Shown: positions 1-8,211 of the stretch, piece after piece | Layout: the number at the start of each line of letters is the position of its first letter | Position numbering within the stretch: position 1 is the first letter of the stretch | The notes under the pieces: generated by a model | What the model was told of the DNA's origin: nothing | The model's database searches: none | What the model saw: only the letters and a program-made list of their open reading frames with translations | Program-made: the position numbers and the translations under genes | Virus record (IMG/VR): IMGVR_UViG_3300002132_000004 | Location: 1 to 21,478 of that record | DNA from: a virus | Reading direction: 5' to 3' (one strand) | DNA: 21,478 nt

Positions 1-296
1 TAGTCCTGTGGCTTTAACTGACCTGATTTTAATAGTGTATTCACCATTAATAACTGCTTCTGTGCATCGTTACCAAAAGCTAGAGCCCATTCATTAAGAG
101 TCCCTGAGTCACCCATTGGTGTCTCGTTGAACACCCTCTGCATCTCACGGGTAGCACTATCTATCTCAGCTTTCTTCTCCTCACGTACCCTAGCTTCTTC
201 CTTGAGCATTCCGGTGAAGTTTGCTCCAACCTCTGCCCAATTTATCTGTTCAGAAGGGTCTCTACTAACGTATCCTATTTTAGTTGAACTTGCCAT
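1..296 (-). CDS. N-terminal part of a probable internal virion protein (cut by window edge)
   Basis: An open frame begins at ATG 296-294 with MASSTKIGYVSRDPSEQINW and stays open for 98 codons to base 1, so only the N-terminus is present. It is 3 bases downstream of the preceding gene's stop codon. The visible part is charged and probably helical: an AEVGANF segment, then a Glu/Lys/Arg-rich stretch at residues 28-45 that looks like coiled coil. There is no signal peptide or enzyme motif. Lying just after an Ala-rich internal-virion-type protein at the end of a tail gene block, it is probably another internal (cargo or ejection) protein, which in such phages is often large. The role is inferred from position and composition only; that the frame is coding is fairly sure. 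Confidence 0.7.
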   Translation of the reverse strand, partial: MASSTKIGYVSRDPSEQINWAEVGANFTGMLKEEARVREEKKAEIDSATREMQRVFNETPMGDSGTLNEWALAFGNDAQKQLLMVNTLLKSGQLKPQD

Positions 297-299
297 ATA

Positions 300-1253
300 T
301 TATGATTTACGAGGATTGTATATTTGGTACATAGGATTAAAAGAAGGGAAAAGATTGCTCCCCATACCTCCATAATTTAATAAGCTATATTTATTTGCAG
401 CAGGATTTTGATTTAATCCCATATTAATTGGATCTACAAGATTTGAAGGTGTGTTTATTATATTCAATCTAGCTACTTCAGGGTCTTGTACCGCTGCAGG
501 CTGAGGATTTACTAGATTACTGTATGCAGTAGTGTACTGAGGGCTTAGGTATACGCTATTGTATCCTGCAGAACCCTTTCCGCCTAGCTCTCTATTGTAC
601 TTTCTAAAGTCTTTATTACTTGCTGTAGCTGCATTAAATCCACTAGCAAATGTAGAATCTGCTGCTTGTGCATTGATAAGAGCTTCTCTCTGAATACCCT
701 TTGTTTGTTGGTATAGTGGTATCATTGACATTCCTGCCTCTGCAGTATTTGCTATTCCCTGTAGACCTGCTTGTTGTGCTTGAGCTGCAGCCAACCTAGA
801 GTCTGCAGCGGCTTGCTGCTTACCTGCTATCTCTTGCATATCTAGACCAACATTTACATCACGAAGCCTTGACTCTTCCTCTAGTATAGCATTCTCTATG
901 TTCTGCATATCAGTAGTCTGACGGTTAGTTATGTCAGCAGCTCCCATCTGTTGTGCAGCTAGTAACTGACCTGCTGTTGCAGCAGCACCTCTCTCACTCT
1001 CAGCAGCAGCTGTGGCAATCTGTTCACCTGCACTTAATAGAGCAAGGCGTTCTTGGTTGTAAGGCTCTTTCTGAATAGACATACTTTTTGCGTAGTTAAC
1101 TTGAAGTGCTTTACGTGCCTGAGCTAATGCTTTTGTAGCATCCGCCTCGTAGTCTGCTTGTGCTTTTTTTTCGTTACTCGCTTGAATAAACGACATTGTT
1201 GTAGTACCTGCTGATATACCAAGCCCTACTATGCCTGTTACTAATCCTGCCAT
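300..1253 (-). CDS. Ala-rich internal virion (cargo/ejection-type) protein
   Basis: 317 residues from an ATG in an A/T-rich leader; the start overlaps the end of the cupin gene by 13 bases. The N-terminus (residues 1-25, MAGLVTGIVGLGISAGTT) is a Gly/Ala-rich hydrophobic segment with G-x-x-x-G spacing. A long Ala/Gln/Glu helical region follows at about 28-180, probably coiled coil and rich in AAQ/QAQQA runs. The C-terminal third is low in charge and rich in Asn, Pro and Tyr. An N-terminal membrane-seeking segment followed by Ala/Gln helices is typical of podovirus internal core or ejected proteins (T7 gp14-like and P22 gp7/gp20-like by analogy). It follows the tail stabilization genes, where crAss-like phages keep their cargo proteins. 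No catalytic motif is visible. The role is inferred from composition and location. Confidence 0.72.
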   Translation of the reverse strand: MAGLVTGIVGLGISAGTTTMSFIQASNEKKAQADYEADATKALAQARKALQVNYAKSMSIQKEPYNQERLALLSAGEQIATAAAESERGAAATAGQLLAAQQMGAADITNRQTTDMQNIENAILEEESRLRDVNVGLDMQEIAGKQQAAADSRLAAAQAQQAGLQGIANTAEAGMSMIPLYQQTKGIQREALINAQAADSTFASGFNAATASNKDFRKYNRELGGKGSAGYNSVYLSPQYTTAYSNLVNPQPAAVQDPEVARLNIINTPSNLVDPINMGLNQNPAANKYSLLNYGGMGSNLFPSFNPMYQIYNPRKS

Positions 1254-1765
1254 AATAATTTTTTATTTAAAATAATGTGTTCGGGTAGGTCAAGATAGTT
1301 CTCTGTGTAAACATCCTTCTCTGCCTCTTCTATTGTTTCTTTATCTGTTCTGTAGACACAAACCCAAACACAGTCCTCGTGCATATACGCAACCCTCTGT
1401 GTTCCAATCTCTGTCATAACCTTCATTGGTGCTTGTATCCTTTGGATCTCTCCATTGTCCATAAGCACTGACATCTCACCCGACATAAAGAATGATGGAT
1501 GGTTAGTCTTATGTATGAAGCTAACTACTAGCGATCCCTTTGGCATAAGCACCTCTCTCGTGTACAGACCATCTTTTAGGTGGTGCGTAAGAGGAAAATG
1601 CTCTTCCATTTCAGGGGTATGGTGATTTACTGCACCATTTATTGACTGTATGCTTTCTTTAAAGTCAGATATAGCTTCCCAAAGAAGACCCCTATTAACG
1701 TCTATCAACTTCAATAAGTCTTCAGGCTTCTGTTTCTTTCTTTTAAATAAACTCAATACCCTCAT
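1241..1765 (-). CDS. Cupin-fold protein, conserved phage type
   Basis: 174 residues. A basic N-terminus (FKRKKQK) and a helix precede a compact beta domain at about 55-140. Cupin motif 1 is recognisable as HKTNHPSFFMSGEMSV (H85, H89, E97) and motif 2 as GTQRVAYMHEDCVWV (G121, H129), so H85, H89 and H129 could bind a metal; the pattern deviates from the strict cupin consensus. I recall homologues of this H-x-H...MPKG...THED type in marine phage genomes as hypothetical proteins. The substrate and the role in the virion or in infection are unknown. The gene starts 22 bases after the stop of the upstream structural gene and has its own promoter-like box (1772-1786), so it may be expressed separately from the tail genes. 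An out-of-frame ATG lies 7 bases upstream of the start used. Confidence 0.75.
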   Translation of the reverse strand: MRVLSLFKRKKQKPEDLLKLIDVNRGLLWEAISDFKESIQSINGAVNHHTPEMEEHFPLTHHLKDGLYTREVLMPKGSLVVSFIHKTNHPSFFMSGEMSVLMDNGEIQRIQAPMKVMTEIGTQRVAYMHEDCVWVCVYRTDKETIEEAEKDVYTENYLDLPEHIILNKKLLWQD

Positions 1766-1771
1766 ACATTG

Positions 1772-1786
1772 TACAAAGATAATAAA
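1772..1786 (-). promoter_or_regulatory. Bacteroidota-type promoter -7 box upstream of the cupin gene
   Basis: On the minus strand this reads TTTATTATCTTTGTA and contains TATCTTTG, a match to the Bacteroidota -7 consensus TAnnTTTG. It lies in the 22-base gap between the upstream stop codon (1788-1790) and the cupin start at 1765. The identical 15-mer occurs at 10139-10153, also just upstream of a gene. I see no clear TTG/TTTG -33 box at the usual distance, only a T-rich stretch. The transcript would have a very short leader of a few bases. Confidence 0.6.
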
Positions 1787-1787
1787 T

Positions 1788-2585
1788 TTAAGGAAAAGAT
1801 TTCATTACCTCGGACTCAACTGCAAAAAGTTCAGTTTTAGATGTATTGGTATTCTCAATATCAAATACGCAGTAGTGTCCCAACACACCGTGAGACTCAG
1901 CAATTGAGTTCTTTATGTACAAGAAGTAAGCGTCCTGAATAGAGATAGGTGTTGTTAGTGGTATAGTGGTATCAATAACAATCTGATTAACTCCGGCCCT
2001 TAGATTAATGTTAACTGCGGTAACCTGCCCTGCCAAGATAGGCTGACTATAGTTAGGTGGTAGTGCAAAGTATAGCATATCACCGATACTTATTATGTTA
2101 CCAACCTCTACATTTAGCGGGTAGTTTACTGTAGCAACCCCTGTAGTTATAACAACAGAAGAGCTGTTTCCTATACCATTTAAAGAGCGAAGTGCGTACT
2201 CGTTAGCCCCTGCAGGCACAGTTCCTGTGTTCCTAACAAATGCATACCAAGACTGCTCCTTCTTCTCAAACCAAGCATCATCAATGTACCCTGTGTCCTG
2301 TATGTCGGTCCTCATATTAGCCTCCCAAGAATCATCACCCTCTAAGTTTAATGTCTTAAATAGCTTGTTCTCAAGTGGCAAATCATTAAATACCCCCTGC
2401 AGAGTTGAGCTGTACTGCACACCATAAAAGTTATTCCTAACAGGATTTACATTATGACGGTAAAGATTACCCCCGTTAAACGTATAAAAGTAATTATTCA
2501 TCCCAATCATCCAATCGGGATTGTAGGAGTAGAAGGATGGAAATCCCTGTACTCCGTTATCGTATGTTAATGTATAATTTGCCAT
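1788..2585 (-). CDS. Conserved virion structural protein of crAss-like/Bacteroidota phages
   Basis: 265 residues starting MANYTLTYDNGVQGFPSFYS. The N-terminal 110 residues carry the pattern FPSFYSYNPDWMIGMNNYFY, then FNGGNLYRHN, NNFYGVQY and LENKLFKTLNLEGDDSW, which I recall from structural proteins of Bacteroidota phages. Residues about 140-225 form a separate beta-rich module (VEVGNIISIGDMLYFAL ... QVTAVN ... QIVIDT). The C-terminus ends in a short acidic segment. The gene starts 6 bases after the preceding stop codon in the tail block, so a tail or collar component is likely. Its exact place in the virion is unknown. No signal peptide or enzyme motif is seen. Confidence 0.72.
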   Translation of the reverse strand: MANYTLTYDNGVQGFPSFYSYNPDWMIGMNNYFYTFNGGNLYRHNVNPVRNNFYGVQYSSTLQGVFNDLPLENKLFKTLNLEGDDSWEANMRTDIQDTGYIDDAWFEKKEQSWYAFVRNTGTVPAGANEYALRSLNGIGNSSSVVITTGVATVNYPLNVEVGNIISIGDMLYFALPPNYSQPILAGQVTAVNINLRAGVNQIVIDTTIPLTTPISIQDAYFLYIKNSIAESHGVLGHYCVFDIENTNTSKTELFAVESEVMKSFP

Positions 2586-2591
2586 TCTTTA

Positions 2592-3521
2592 TTAAGGACA
2601 AGTTCCTAGTGCAATAATAACCCCATTCTCAACTTGCATAAATTGATTAGATGCTCCGTATCCATAAAAACCATCAGATAATATAAACTGACCATTAGTG
2701 TCTGAAAATACCCAATCGTATAAAGATGGAGTTCCAAACCCTACACCGTTAGGTGCATTGTAATAGACCTCAGTCTTTGTAGCTGAACAAGCTGCTCCTA
2801 TTGATCCAAATAAACTAGATGAGGAGTAACCACTAAGCTGCACAGGGCAGGCTATTGCTATGTCCCAAGCTGTAGTCTCGCAAGGTCCAACAATAGATAA
2901 GTTTACAATTGAAGGAGATGGAGTAACCTTAGGTATAACCATCAAGCAATACCCCGGAGGTGTTGGATCTGAAAGAGAAAGATCGCCTGCTGCAATAAAT
3001 AAAGACTGAGTATTTCCTGTTGCAGTAAACGCAGCACCATCGTACAAGAACTCTTCTATTGCAGGGTATGTTGCTCCTGATATAATCTGAGAACAGCTTG
3101 CAGGATCTGTATCATCCCTACCTAAAAATGTATGCGAAGTAGGAGATGTAGATGCGTGGTATCCATCTACCGTAGAGCTTAGCTTATTGTAAGTAATTCC
3201 GTTAAACGTAGCACGTATCCCATCGGGCTGAGATGCAGGGTTAAACCTAATTAATATAGCACCCGTGTCCAACTCAGTTTCGCCTGTCTCTAAGTTTATA
3301 AGGTATATACCTTGACCTCCTGACGCTCCTATTTCTTCACCACAAGGAGTGCCGCAAGTGCCGCAAGTCTGAGATGGAAGTAGAAGGCAGCTAACCTGCT
3401 CTCTTGACGTTACCCCATCTGAATAGAATCCATCAGGGGCACAAATAGTTAGCTCTGCATCTGTAAATATTGCAGTTGAGTTTGATAAAGTATTGCCGTC
3501 TATGTAGTATATATCTGCCAT
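2592..3521 (-). CDS. Probable tail-associated virion protein with Cys-rich N-terminal motif
   Basis: 309 residues starting MADIYYIDGNTLSNSTAIFT. After a short N-terminal repeat-like segment (CAPDGFYSDGVTSREQ, residues 27-42) comes a cysteine cluster C45-x7-C53-x2-C56-x3-C60. A beta-rich region of about 70-200 includes DTGAILIRFNPASQPDGI and FNGITYNKL. The C-terminus again has SDGFYGYGASNQFMQVENGV and ends in GTCP. The rest is rich in Ser, Thr, Gly, Tyr and Asn, as in exposed tail proteins. It lies 9 bases downstream of the 1559-residue stabilization protein. The N-terminal pattern (D-GFYSDG...REQV...LLP...C..C) is one I recall from Bacteroidota phage and prophage structural proteins. A receptor-binding or tail-tip role is plausible but unproven. 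Confidence 0.68.
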   Translation of the reverse strand: MADIYYIDGNTLSNSTAIFTDAELTICAPDGFYSDGVTSREQVSCLLLPSQTCGTCGTPCGEEIGASGGQGIYLINLETGETELDTGAILIRFNPASQPDGIRATFNGITYNKLSSTVDGYHASTSPTSHTFLGRDDTDPASCSQIISGATYPAIEEFLYDGAAFTATGNTQSLFIAAGDLSLSDPTPPGYCLMVIPKVTPSPSIVNLSIVGPCETTAWDIAIACPVQLSGYSSSSLFGSIGAACSATKTEVYYNAPNGVGFGTPSLYDWVFSDTNGQFILSDGFYGYGASNQFMQVENGVIIALGTCP

Positions 3522-3530
3522 TTTATTTTA

Positions 3531-6500
3531 TTAAAAGCTTGGACAATTTATTTCGTCTCCGCATTCAAATGTATTCGGTACTTGTATTGTAGCCGTTGGA
3601 GGTATTATTGCATTGCTTACAATTGTTCCACATCTGTCTGCTCCAAATCCTCCTCCTGCACCCTCTTTATACTTAACAACATCACCTATGTTAAATAAGA
3701 ATGGAGTCTGTAGTGCAAAGAAGCTATCTCCTGTTATACAGTCCTGTATTACAAATGTAGCAGGATTTCCCTCACCCTGACAATCACAGCAGGCAGTAGT
3801 TCTAGAGTCAGCATCGTAGCATAGCTGTATAGCTGTACTGTTTCTGTAGTCCCAAACTAAATACAAGTAGCTTCCTGTAGACGGCATAGTAAACTGAGAG
3901 TAGTATGCAGTGTTACCGTTTATTGGCGGGTTAATTGGAGTAGCCTCCGTTGTTGCCGCAAGAAGGCTCTGTATATCAGCCGCATTATTCTCGTACAACG
4001 TATTTGTTCTTAGGTACTTAAAGTTATCCTCAAACTGATTGAATACAAAGTTGTCAGGAACAATAGTGTTGTTGAACATTGTAACCGTTGCACCATTTGC
4101 GGGGATTACACCGCCACCCTGTAGTCCTGTTATAGTTTGGTACTGAGATACTATAGGATTGGTATAAAACTGTGCAAACTGTATGTTCTGACTATGTAGC
4201 GGTGAGTTAAAAGTACCATCAGACCATCTGTATTGGTTTGTAGTAAACAACCCAACCTCATTGCTGCTTGTCACAGTTATTAAAAATATTGTGACAGAAT
4301 CAGCGTCAGGGCAGTTTATAATTAACCCTAGAGTTACAAGACCTGTAGAGGTTATTGTTAGGTCTACAGTAGACACGTTAACTACAGATTTAGGGAACGT
4401 AAGAGTTCCGCTTGCGGTAACATTACCTGTGGTATAGGTTATACCATTGTAAACAGCTGTTATGTTAAATGTACCGCTAACATCAGATACGATGTAGTCA
4501 ATGTTTACGTCTCCGACTAGATCACCTAAGTTAAAGCAAGACTCAAAGCTTGATTCGCTTGATACATTTAATGAGACAGTTGTGTTGCAGCTGTCACATT
4601 CAATGTCTTGAGGCAGCGGAACTTCGTTAGACGCTAACACGTACTCGTTCATATATGGATCAAATCCACCTAGTTTTTGAGTTGTAAACGACTCGTTAAA
4701 TAGATCACGAAACCAAGTCCTCATACCATTCTGAGATATCACAGAAAGCTGATCGTTGTTTCTCTCAGTGCCTGTAAGCTTAATAACAGCACCTCTTTTT
4801 GCGTCTGTAAAGTACTTATCAGGACCCCACTGAACAAAACTTTCAGGGTTGCTTGATATACCATACTCCTCAATACGAGCTACTTGATTAGCTAGTATCT
4901 CAGGCGATGCCATCAAAGCACTGCCTCCTCCTGCATCCGTAAGTATGTTTTTGCCTTGAACTACATACGATATCTTATCTTCCTGTAGTGTCAATACGTC
5001 AGTCTCTCGACCAAATAATTTATTTATCGGACCAAATGACTGTTCGCAGGCTTTATAGTTAAGTAAACCAAGGTTAAACTCGTTAAGTTTATTTATGTTC
5101 GACTCTTCGTTGTAGATACCACTATAAGTGATATCAGAGAATCTTCTTGATTCCTTGTACTCTATAGTAGTTGTTATGTAGGCTCTATTACCCAACGACA
5201 ATCTCTTACCTGTTATAGAGTCCTGTATCTTATAGCTCTCTACGCCATTACCAAATGAGTAGCAGTTGTAGAAGTCAGTGTTTATAATAGCCGGGGTGTT
5301 AGATGCAAATACTTGACTTTGGTCTCCTTCGTTACCCAAGTGCTCTCCTGCGTTATTTATATTGTAAACCTCAGATGACTCGTACCAAAGGTTTGGTGCA
5401 GCATCAAGCGGATCTGTTTCAAAAACAACAGTGCTATTTGCACGTACAACTGTAATCCTTGCTTTATTATTTGTCCTAGTTTTTTTACCTCCGTACCCTT
5501 GTATCCCTGCAAAAAGCAAATAAGTATTATTATTAGGAATAACACTCAGCTTAGAAAACTGAAAATTAACTTCTCCTGAACATTCAAAATCTATATCCCC
5601 GGACGTTATAACCATAGTAGGCCAATAGGTTGCTACAGGCTCAGGTGCACTACAGGTGGCTTCTCTTACCACAAAGTCAGCGTTTAGTGTGCCTGCTACA
5701 TTGTCTCCATCCCACCATTCTTTAAAGCTATTGTAGTCCTTAGATGACGTAAAATCATTTTTATAGATATACGTTCTCCCTTCTATATTACATCCCCTGC
5801 CTTCCCTATCGCTCTCAAACTCTAATGTAATTTTTGATCCTGACGGTATAGGAAGATCTATGTACATAGTAGGATTATTTGGGTCTTGAACGCTAACAGG
5901 AATACTTATACCACCACATAAGAAAGAACTATCTTTTGTGTTACTTTTTAATTCTCCCGAATCAAGAACTGTTGGTAACCCATCGGGGCTCTCTATAGTT
6001 GTACTAAAGTTATTTGCCCTTAGCTTCATATACACACCTGCAGGTACAGCTAACTCTACACCGCTGCCATCGACAGGCTTTGGACTTAAAAAGTCAGCCT
6101 GCTGAGCTTCTTTCTCTAAAACAGTTGTGTACGTACAAGTATTTAACGGACCTACTGTGTCCTTCTTAACTATCAACTCATCTCCAAGCTGAATTTTTTG
6201 TGAGTTCTGACCCTCAAGTAAAAAGTAGTCAGCTCCTGATGTAGGGTCTCTAAAAAAGAACTGAGAGTATATTGTCTCGTATGTATCTCTATCAGGCTTT
6301 ATTACGAACTTATACCTTTCTGCCCAATAAGGAGCAATCTGTCCTGTTGGTATAGTTATGTTTATTTTATTCTGAAATTCAGATGCCGAGCAAGGAACGT
6401 GTACTGCATTGTTAGGGCTAACTAGAGCTGTAGATGATCTATTAAACTCATCCATATAAACAATACCAACCTCATACCCCCTGTTGCTGTGTAAGCTCGT

Positions 6501-8210
6501 AGGGCTTCCCACTTCAGAATAAAGTGCTGCTGCAAAAGTAATCTCGTAGTAAGAGTAGACACTTCTTGTAATCGGATTGTCTACATACCTAATGGCAGGT
6601 AGCTGAAGTCCTATTTTAGTAGACGCAGGAGATGAAAATATCTGTATAGCTTGACCCGCTGCAGAGATACCACTCTCATACTTAGTAAATGTAACATTTC
6701 CGGGATCTACAAGAGTTTGTTCTATTGAGCAGTTAAATCTATCTGTAAGGGTTAATCCATCACAAGAGTTTTGAACTGTTTGTATTGTGCTTACCGTCCC
6801 TATTTTTTCTACAAAATCAGGGTCTATAGCAAGCTCGTAAACGCTATTAAATGATTTTTGCAGTACATATGGAAATGATATAAGTGTATTTCCTTGTGTT
6901 TCTGTAGGTAATGGTACGTCACCTGAGTAAAGAGAGTTGCTGTACTGAATCTCTATAGTTAACAGTGCACCTGATACTAAATCTAAATTAGCAAAATCAA
7001 GGTAAATAACTGAAGAGCCTATCGTTTGAAGGCTATCCCAACTATATGTTCCTGTATCTAAGTTGTAATCTAATTCAGTGCTTCCTACCTCATTGGTATC
7101 TAGCTTAGCTATATACTCCAAGCTAGTAGGACTACCTGAGCTGTCGACCATATCATAACCCTCAACGTAGTTGCCGTACATAAGCCTGTTACCCATCATA
7201 GTCTGAGCCTTAGCAAATCTAGGAACATTATCGTATAGCCTTAGTATCTCAGAGTCTGCTAGTATTGTAAATATCTTACTATTTTGGAATTGGAACGTGT
7301 AGTCAGTGTTGTCACCAAGACCCTCGTTCTTTTTGTTTATCTTCTCTATTATACGAATTGTAGGGAAGTCCATCTCCTTAAACAATAGATCTATTGCCTT
7401 TACAAGTGGTCCTCCTGAGTTATAAGTAACCTCAGCCATATTAGCTATACTCTGCATACCGCTGTTTAAAGCAGTAGCGAAGTCGTAGTTAAATGTATTT
7501 GGTAGAAAAGCAGGCTTGCTCCACTGAGATGTAGCTGAGTACTCACCATCATCGTATCTATACCTGTAGGCAAAGCATATGAACCTTTCCTCCAAGAAGT
7601 TGTCCTGAGTTGATGTAATTGTTGGTACAACAACCGGAGCTGCAACAGGTGGTTTCTTTATTACAAGTATCGACTCTGCTGAAAATTGGTCAACGCCTGC
7701 AGATGGATTAGCATAACCCTTAGTTACATTAATCTGCCTTGGGGCATTGTAGTCATCAGTCCAATACAATAGATCCTGCACTTTATCTACGCCTGTTATT
7801 ACATACGTAGGGTCAAAGTTCAGTGTTGTATTGCTTGTAGCACCGTCTCTAATACTTATCAGATGATACGTTAGTATCGTAGTCTTTATATCATATGATA
7901 ATACCAAATCAATCTTCCCTGTAGGAGATGATGGGTAGTTATTGTCGTGTACAAACCAATAAATAGTCTCGTTTGTGCCATCCTCAAAAGCACCTATGCA
8001 CCTTGCATCTGAGCTAAGTGGTATACCATTATAAATTAATGTAGTAAGAGGTAAATTTCCCTTAGCATTTTCTATAACACCAATCTCTGAGTTCTCAGTA
8101 GAACCCATACGTATATTAAGAGCATCAATGTACTCGCCATTAGGAACAAGTCGTTCATCAACGGACTTGTTCATTCTGCCTGCTATAAAATTCCTTGATA
8201 AATTCGCCAT
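3531..8210 (-). CDS. Tail stabilization ('muzzle'-type) protein of crAss-like phages
   Basis: 1559 residues, the largest gene here. The N-terminus (LSRNFIAGRMNKSVDERLVP, then NGEYIDALNIRMGSTENSEIG) is the signature I associate with the stabilization/muzzle protein of crAss-like phages, which forms the distal part of the short tail. Further matching segments are LLYWTDDYNAPRQINVTKGY (148-167), YRYRYDDGEYSATSQWSKP, NRLMYGNYVEGYD, the region with WAERYKFVIKPDRDTYETIY, and KACEQSFGPINKLFGRETDV. It is beta-rich throughout with no transmembrane segment. The last 90 residues form a Cys-containing tail (CCDCQGEG, a GDVVKYKEG segment, FECGDEINC) that may be a separate module. It begins 1 base after the stop codon of a ring-type protein, the position expected for this family. 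I am sure of the family type; equivalence to phiCrAss001 gp44 is inferred. Confidence 0.85.
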   Translation of the reverse strand: MANLSRNFIAGRMNKSVDERLVPNGEYIDALNIRMGSTENSEIGVIENAKGNLPLTTLIYNGIPLSSDARCIGAFEDGTNETIYWFVHDNNYPSSPTGKIDLVLSYDIKTTILTYHLISIRDGATSNTTLNFDPTYVITGVDKVQDLLYWTDDYNAPRQINVTKGYANPSAGVDQFSAESILVIKKPPVAAPVVVPTITSTQDNFLEERFICFAYRYRYDDGEYSATSQWSKPAFLPNTFNYDFATALNSGMQSIANMAEVTYNSGGPLVKAIDLLFKEMDFPTIRIIEKINKKNEGLGDNTDYTFQFQNSKIFTILADSEILRLYDNVPRFAKAQTMMGNRLMYGNYVEGYDMVDSSGSPTSLEYIAKLDTNEVGSTELDYNLDTGTYSWDSLQTIGSSVIYLDFANLDLVSGALLTIEIQYSNSLYSGDVPLPTETQGNTLISFPYVLQKSFNSVYELAIDPDFVEKIGTVSTIQTVQNSCDGLTLTDRFNCSIEQTLVDPGNVTFTKYESGISAAGQAIQIFSSPASTKIGLQLPAIRYVDNPITRSVYSYYEITFAAALYSEVGSPTSLHSNRGYEVGIVYMDEFNRSSTALVSPNNAVHVPCSASEFQNKINITIPTGQIAPYWAERYKFVIKPDRDTYETIYSQFFFRDPTSGADYFLLEGQNSQKIQLGDELIVKKDTVGPLNTCTYTTVLEKEAQQADFLSPKPVDGSGVELAVPAGVYMKLRANNFSTTIESPDGLPTVLDSGELKSNTKDSSFLCGGISIPVSVQDPNNPTMYIDLPIPSGSKITLEFESDREGRGCNIEGRTYIYKNDFTSSKDYNSFKEWWDGDNVAGTLNADFVVREATCSAPEPVATYWPTMVITSGDIDFECSGEVNFQFSKLSVIPNNNTYLLFAGIQGYGGKKTRTNNKARITVVRANSTVVFETDPLDAAPNLWYESSEVYNINNAGEHLGNEGDQSQVFASNTPAIINTDFYNCYSFGNGVESYKIQDSITGKRLSLGNRAYITTTIEYKESRRFSDITYSGIYNEESNINKLNEFNLGLLNYKACEQSFGPINKLFGRETDVLTLQEDKISYVVQGKNILTDAGGGSALMASPEILANQVARIEEYGISSNPESFVQWGPDKYFTDAKRGAVIKLTGTERNNDQLSVISQNGMRTWFRDLFNESFTTQKLGGFDPYMNEYVLASNEVPLPQDIECDSCNTTVSLNVSSESSFESCFNLGDLVGDVNIDYIVSDVSGTFNITAVYNGITYTTGNVTASGTLTFPKSVVNVSTVDLTITSTGLVTLGLIINCPDADSVTIFLITVTSSNEVGLFTTNQYRWSDGTFNSPLHSQNIQFAQFYTNPIVSQYQTITGLQGGGVIPANGATVTMFNNTIVPDNFVFNQFEDNFKYLRTNTLYENNAADIQSLLAATTEATPINPPINGNTAYYSQFTMPSTGSYLYLVWDYRNSTAIQLCYDADSRTTACCDCQGEGNPATFVIQDCITGDSFFALQTPFLFNIGDVVKYKEGAGGGFGADRCGTIVSNAIIPPTATIQVPNTFECGDEINCPSF

Positions 8211-8211
8211 A

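Noticed and set aside
127-375. Plus-strand open frame near the left end
   Set aside because: It spans the junction of two well-supported minus-strand genes, and its product has no recognisable domain.
3569-3583. TACATTTG box about 50 bases upstream of the 309-residue gene
   Set aside because: It matches TAnnTTTG but lies in coding sequence with no support from a repeat or a gap; a six-base match is expected by chance in a window of this size.
5357-5545. Short hydrophobic minus-strand frame inside the 1559-residue gene
   Set aside because: It lies wholly within a convincing gene in another frame; its hydrophobic start is a by-product of Ser/Tyr/Asn-rich coding sequence.
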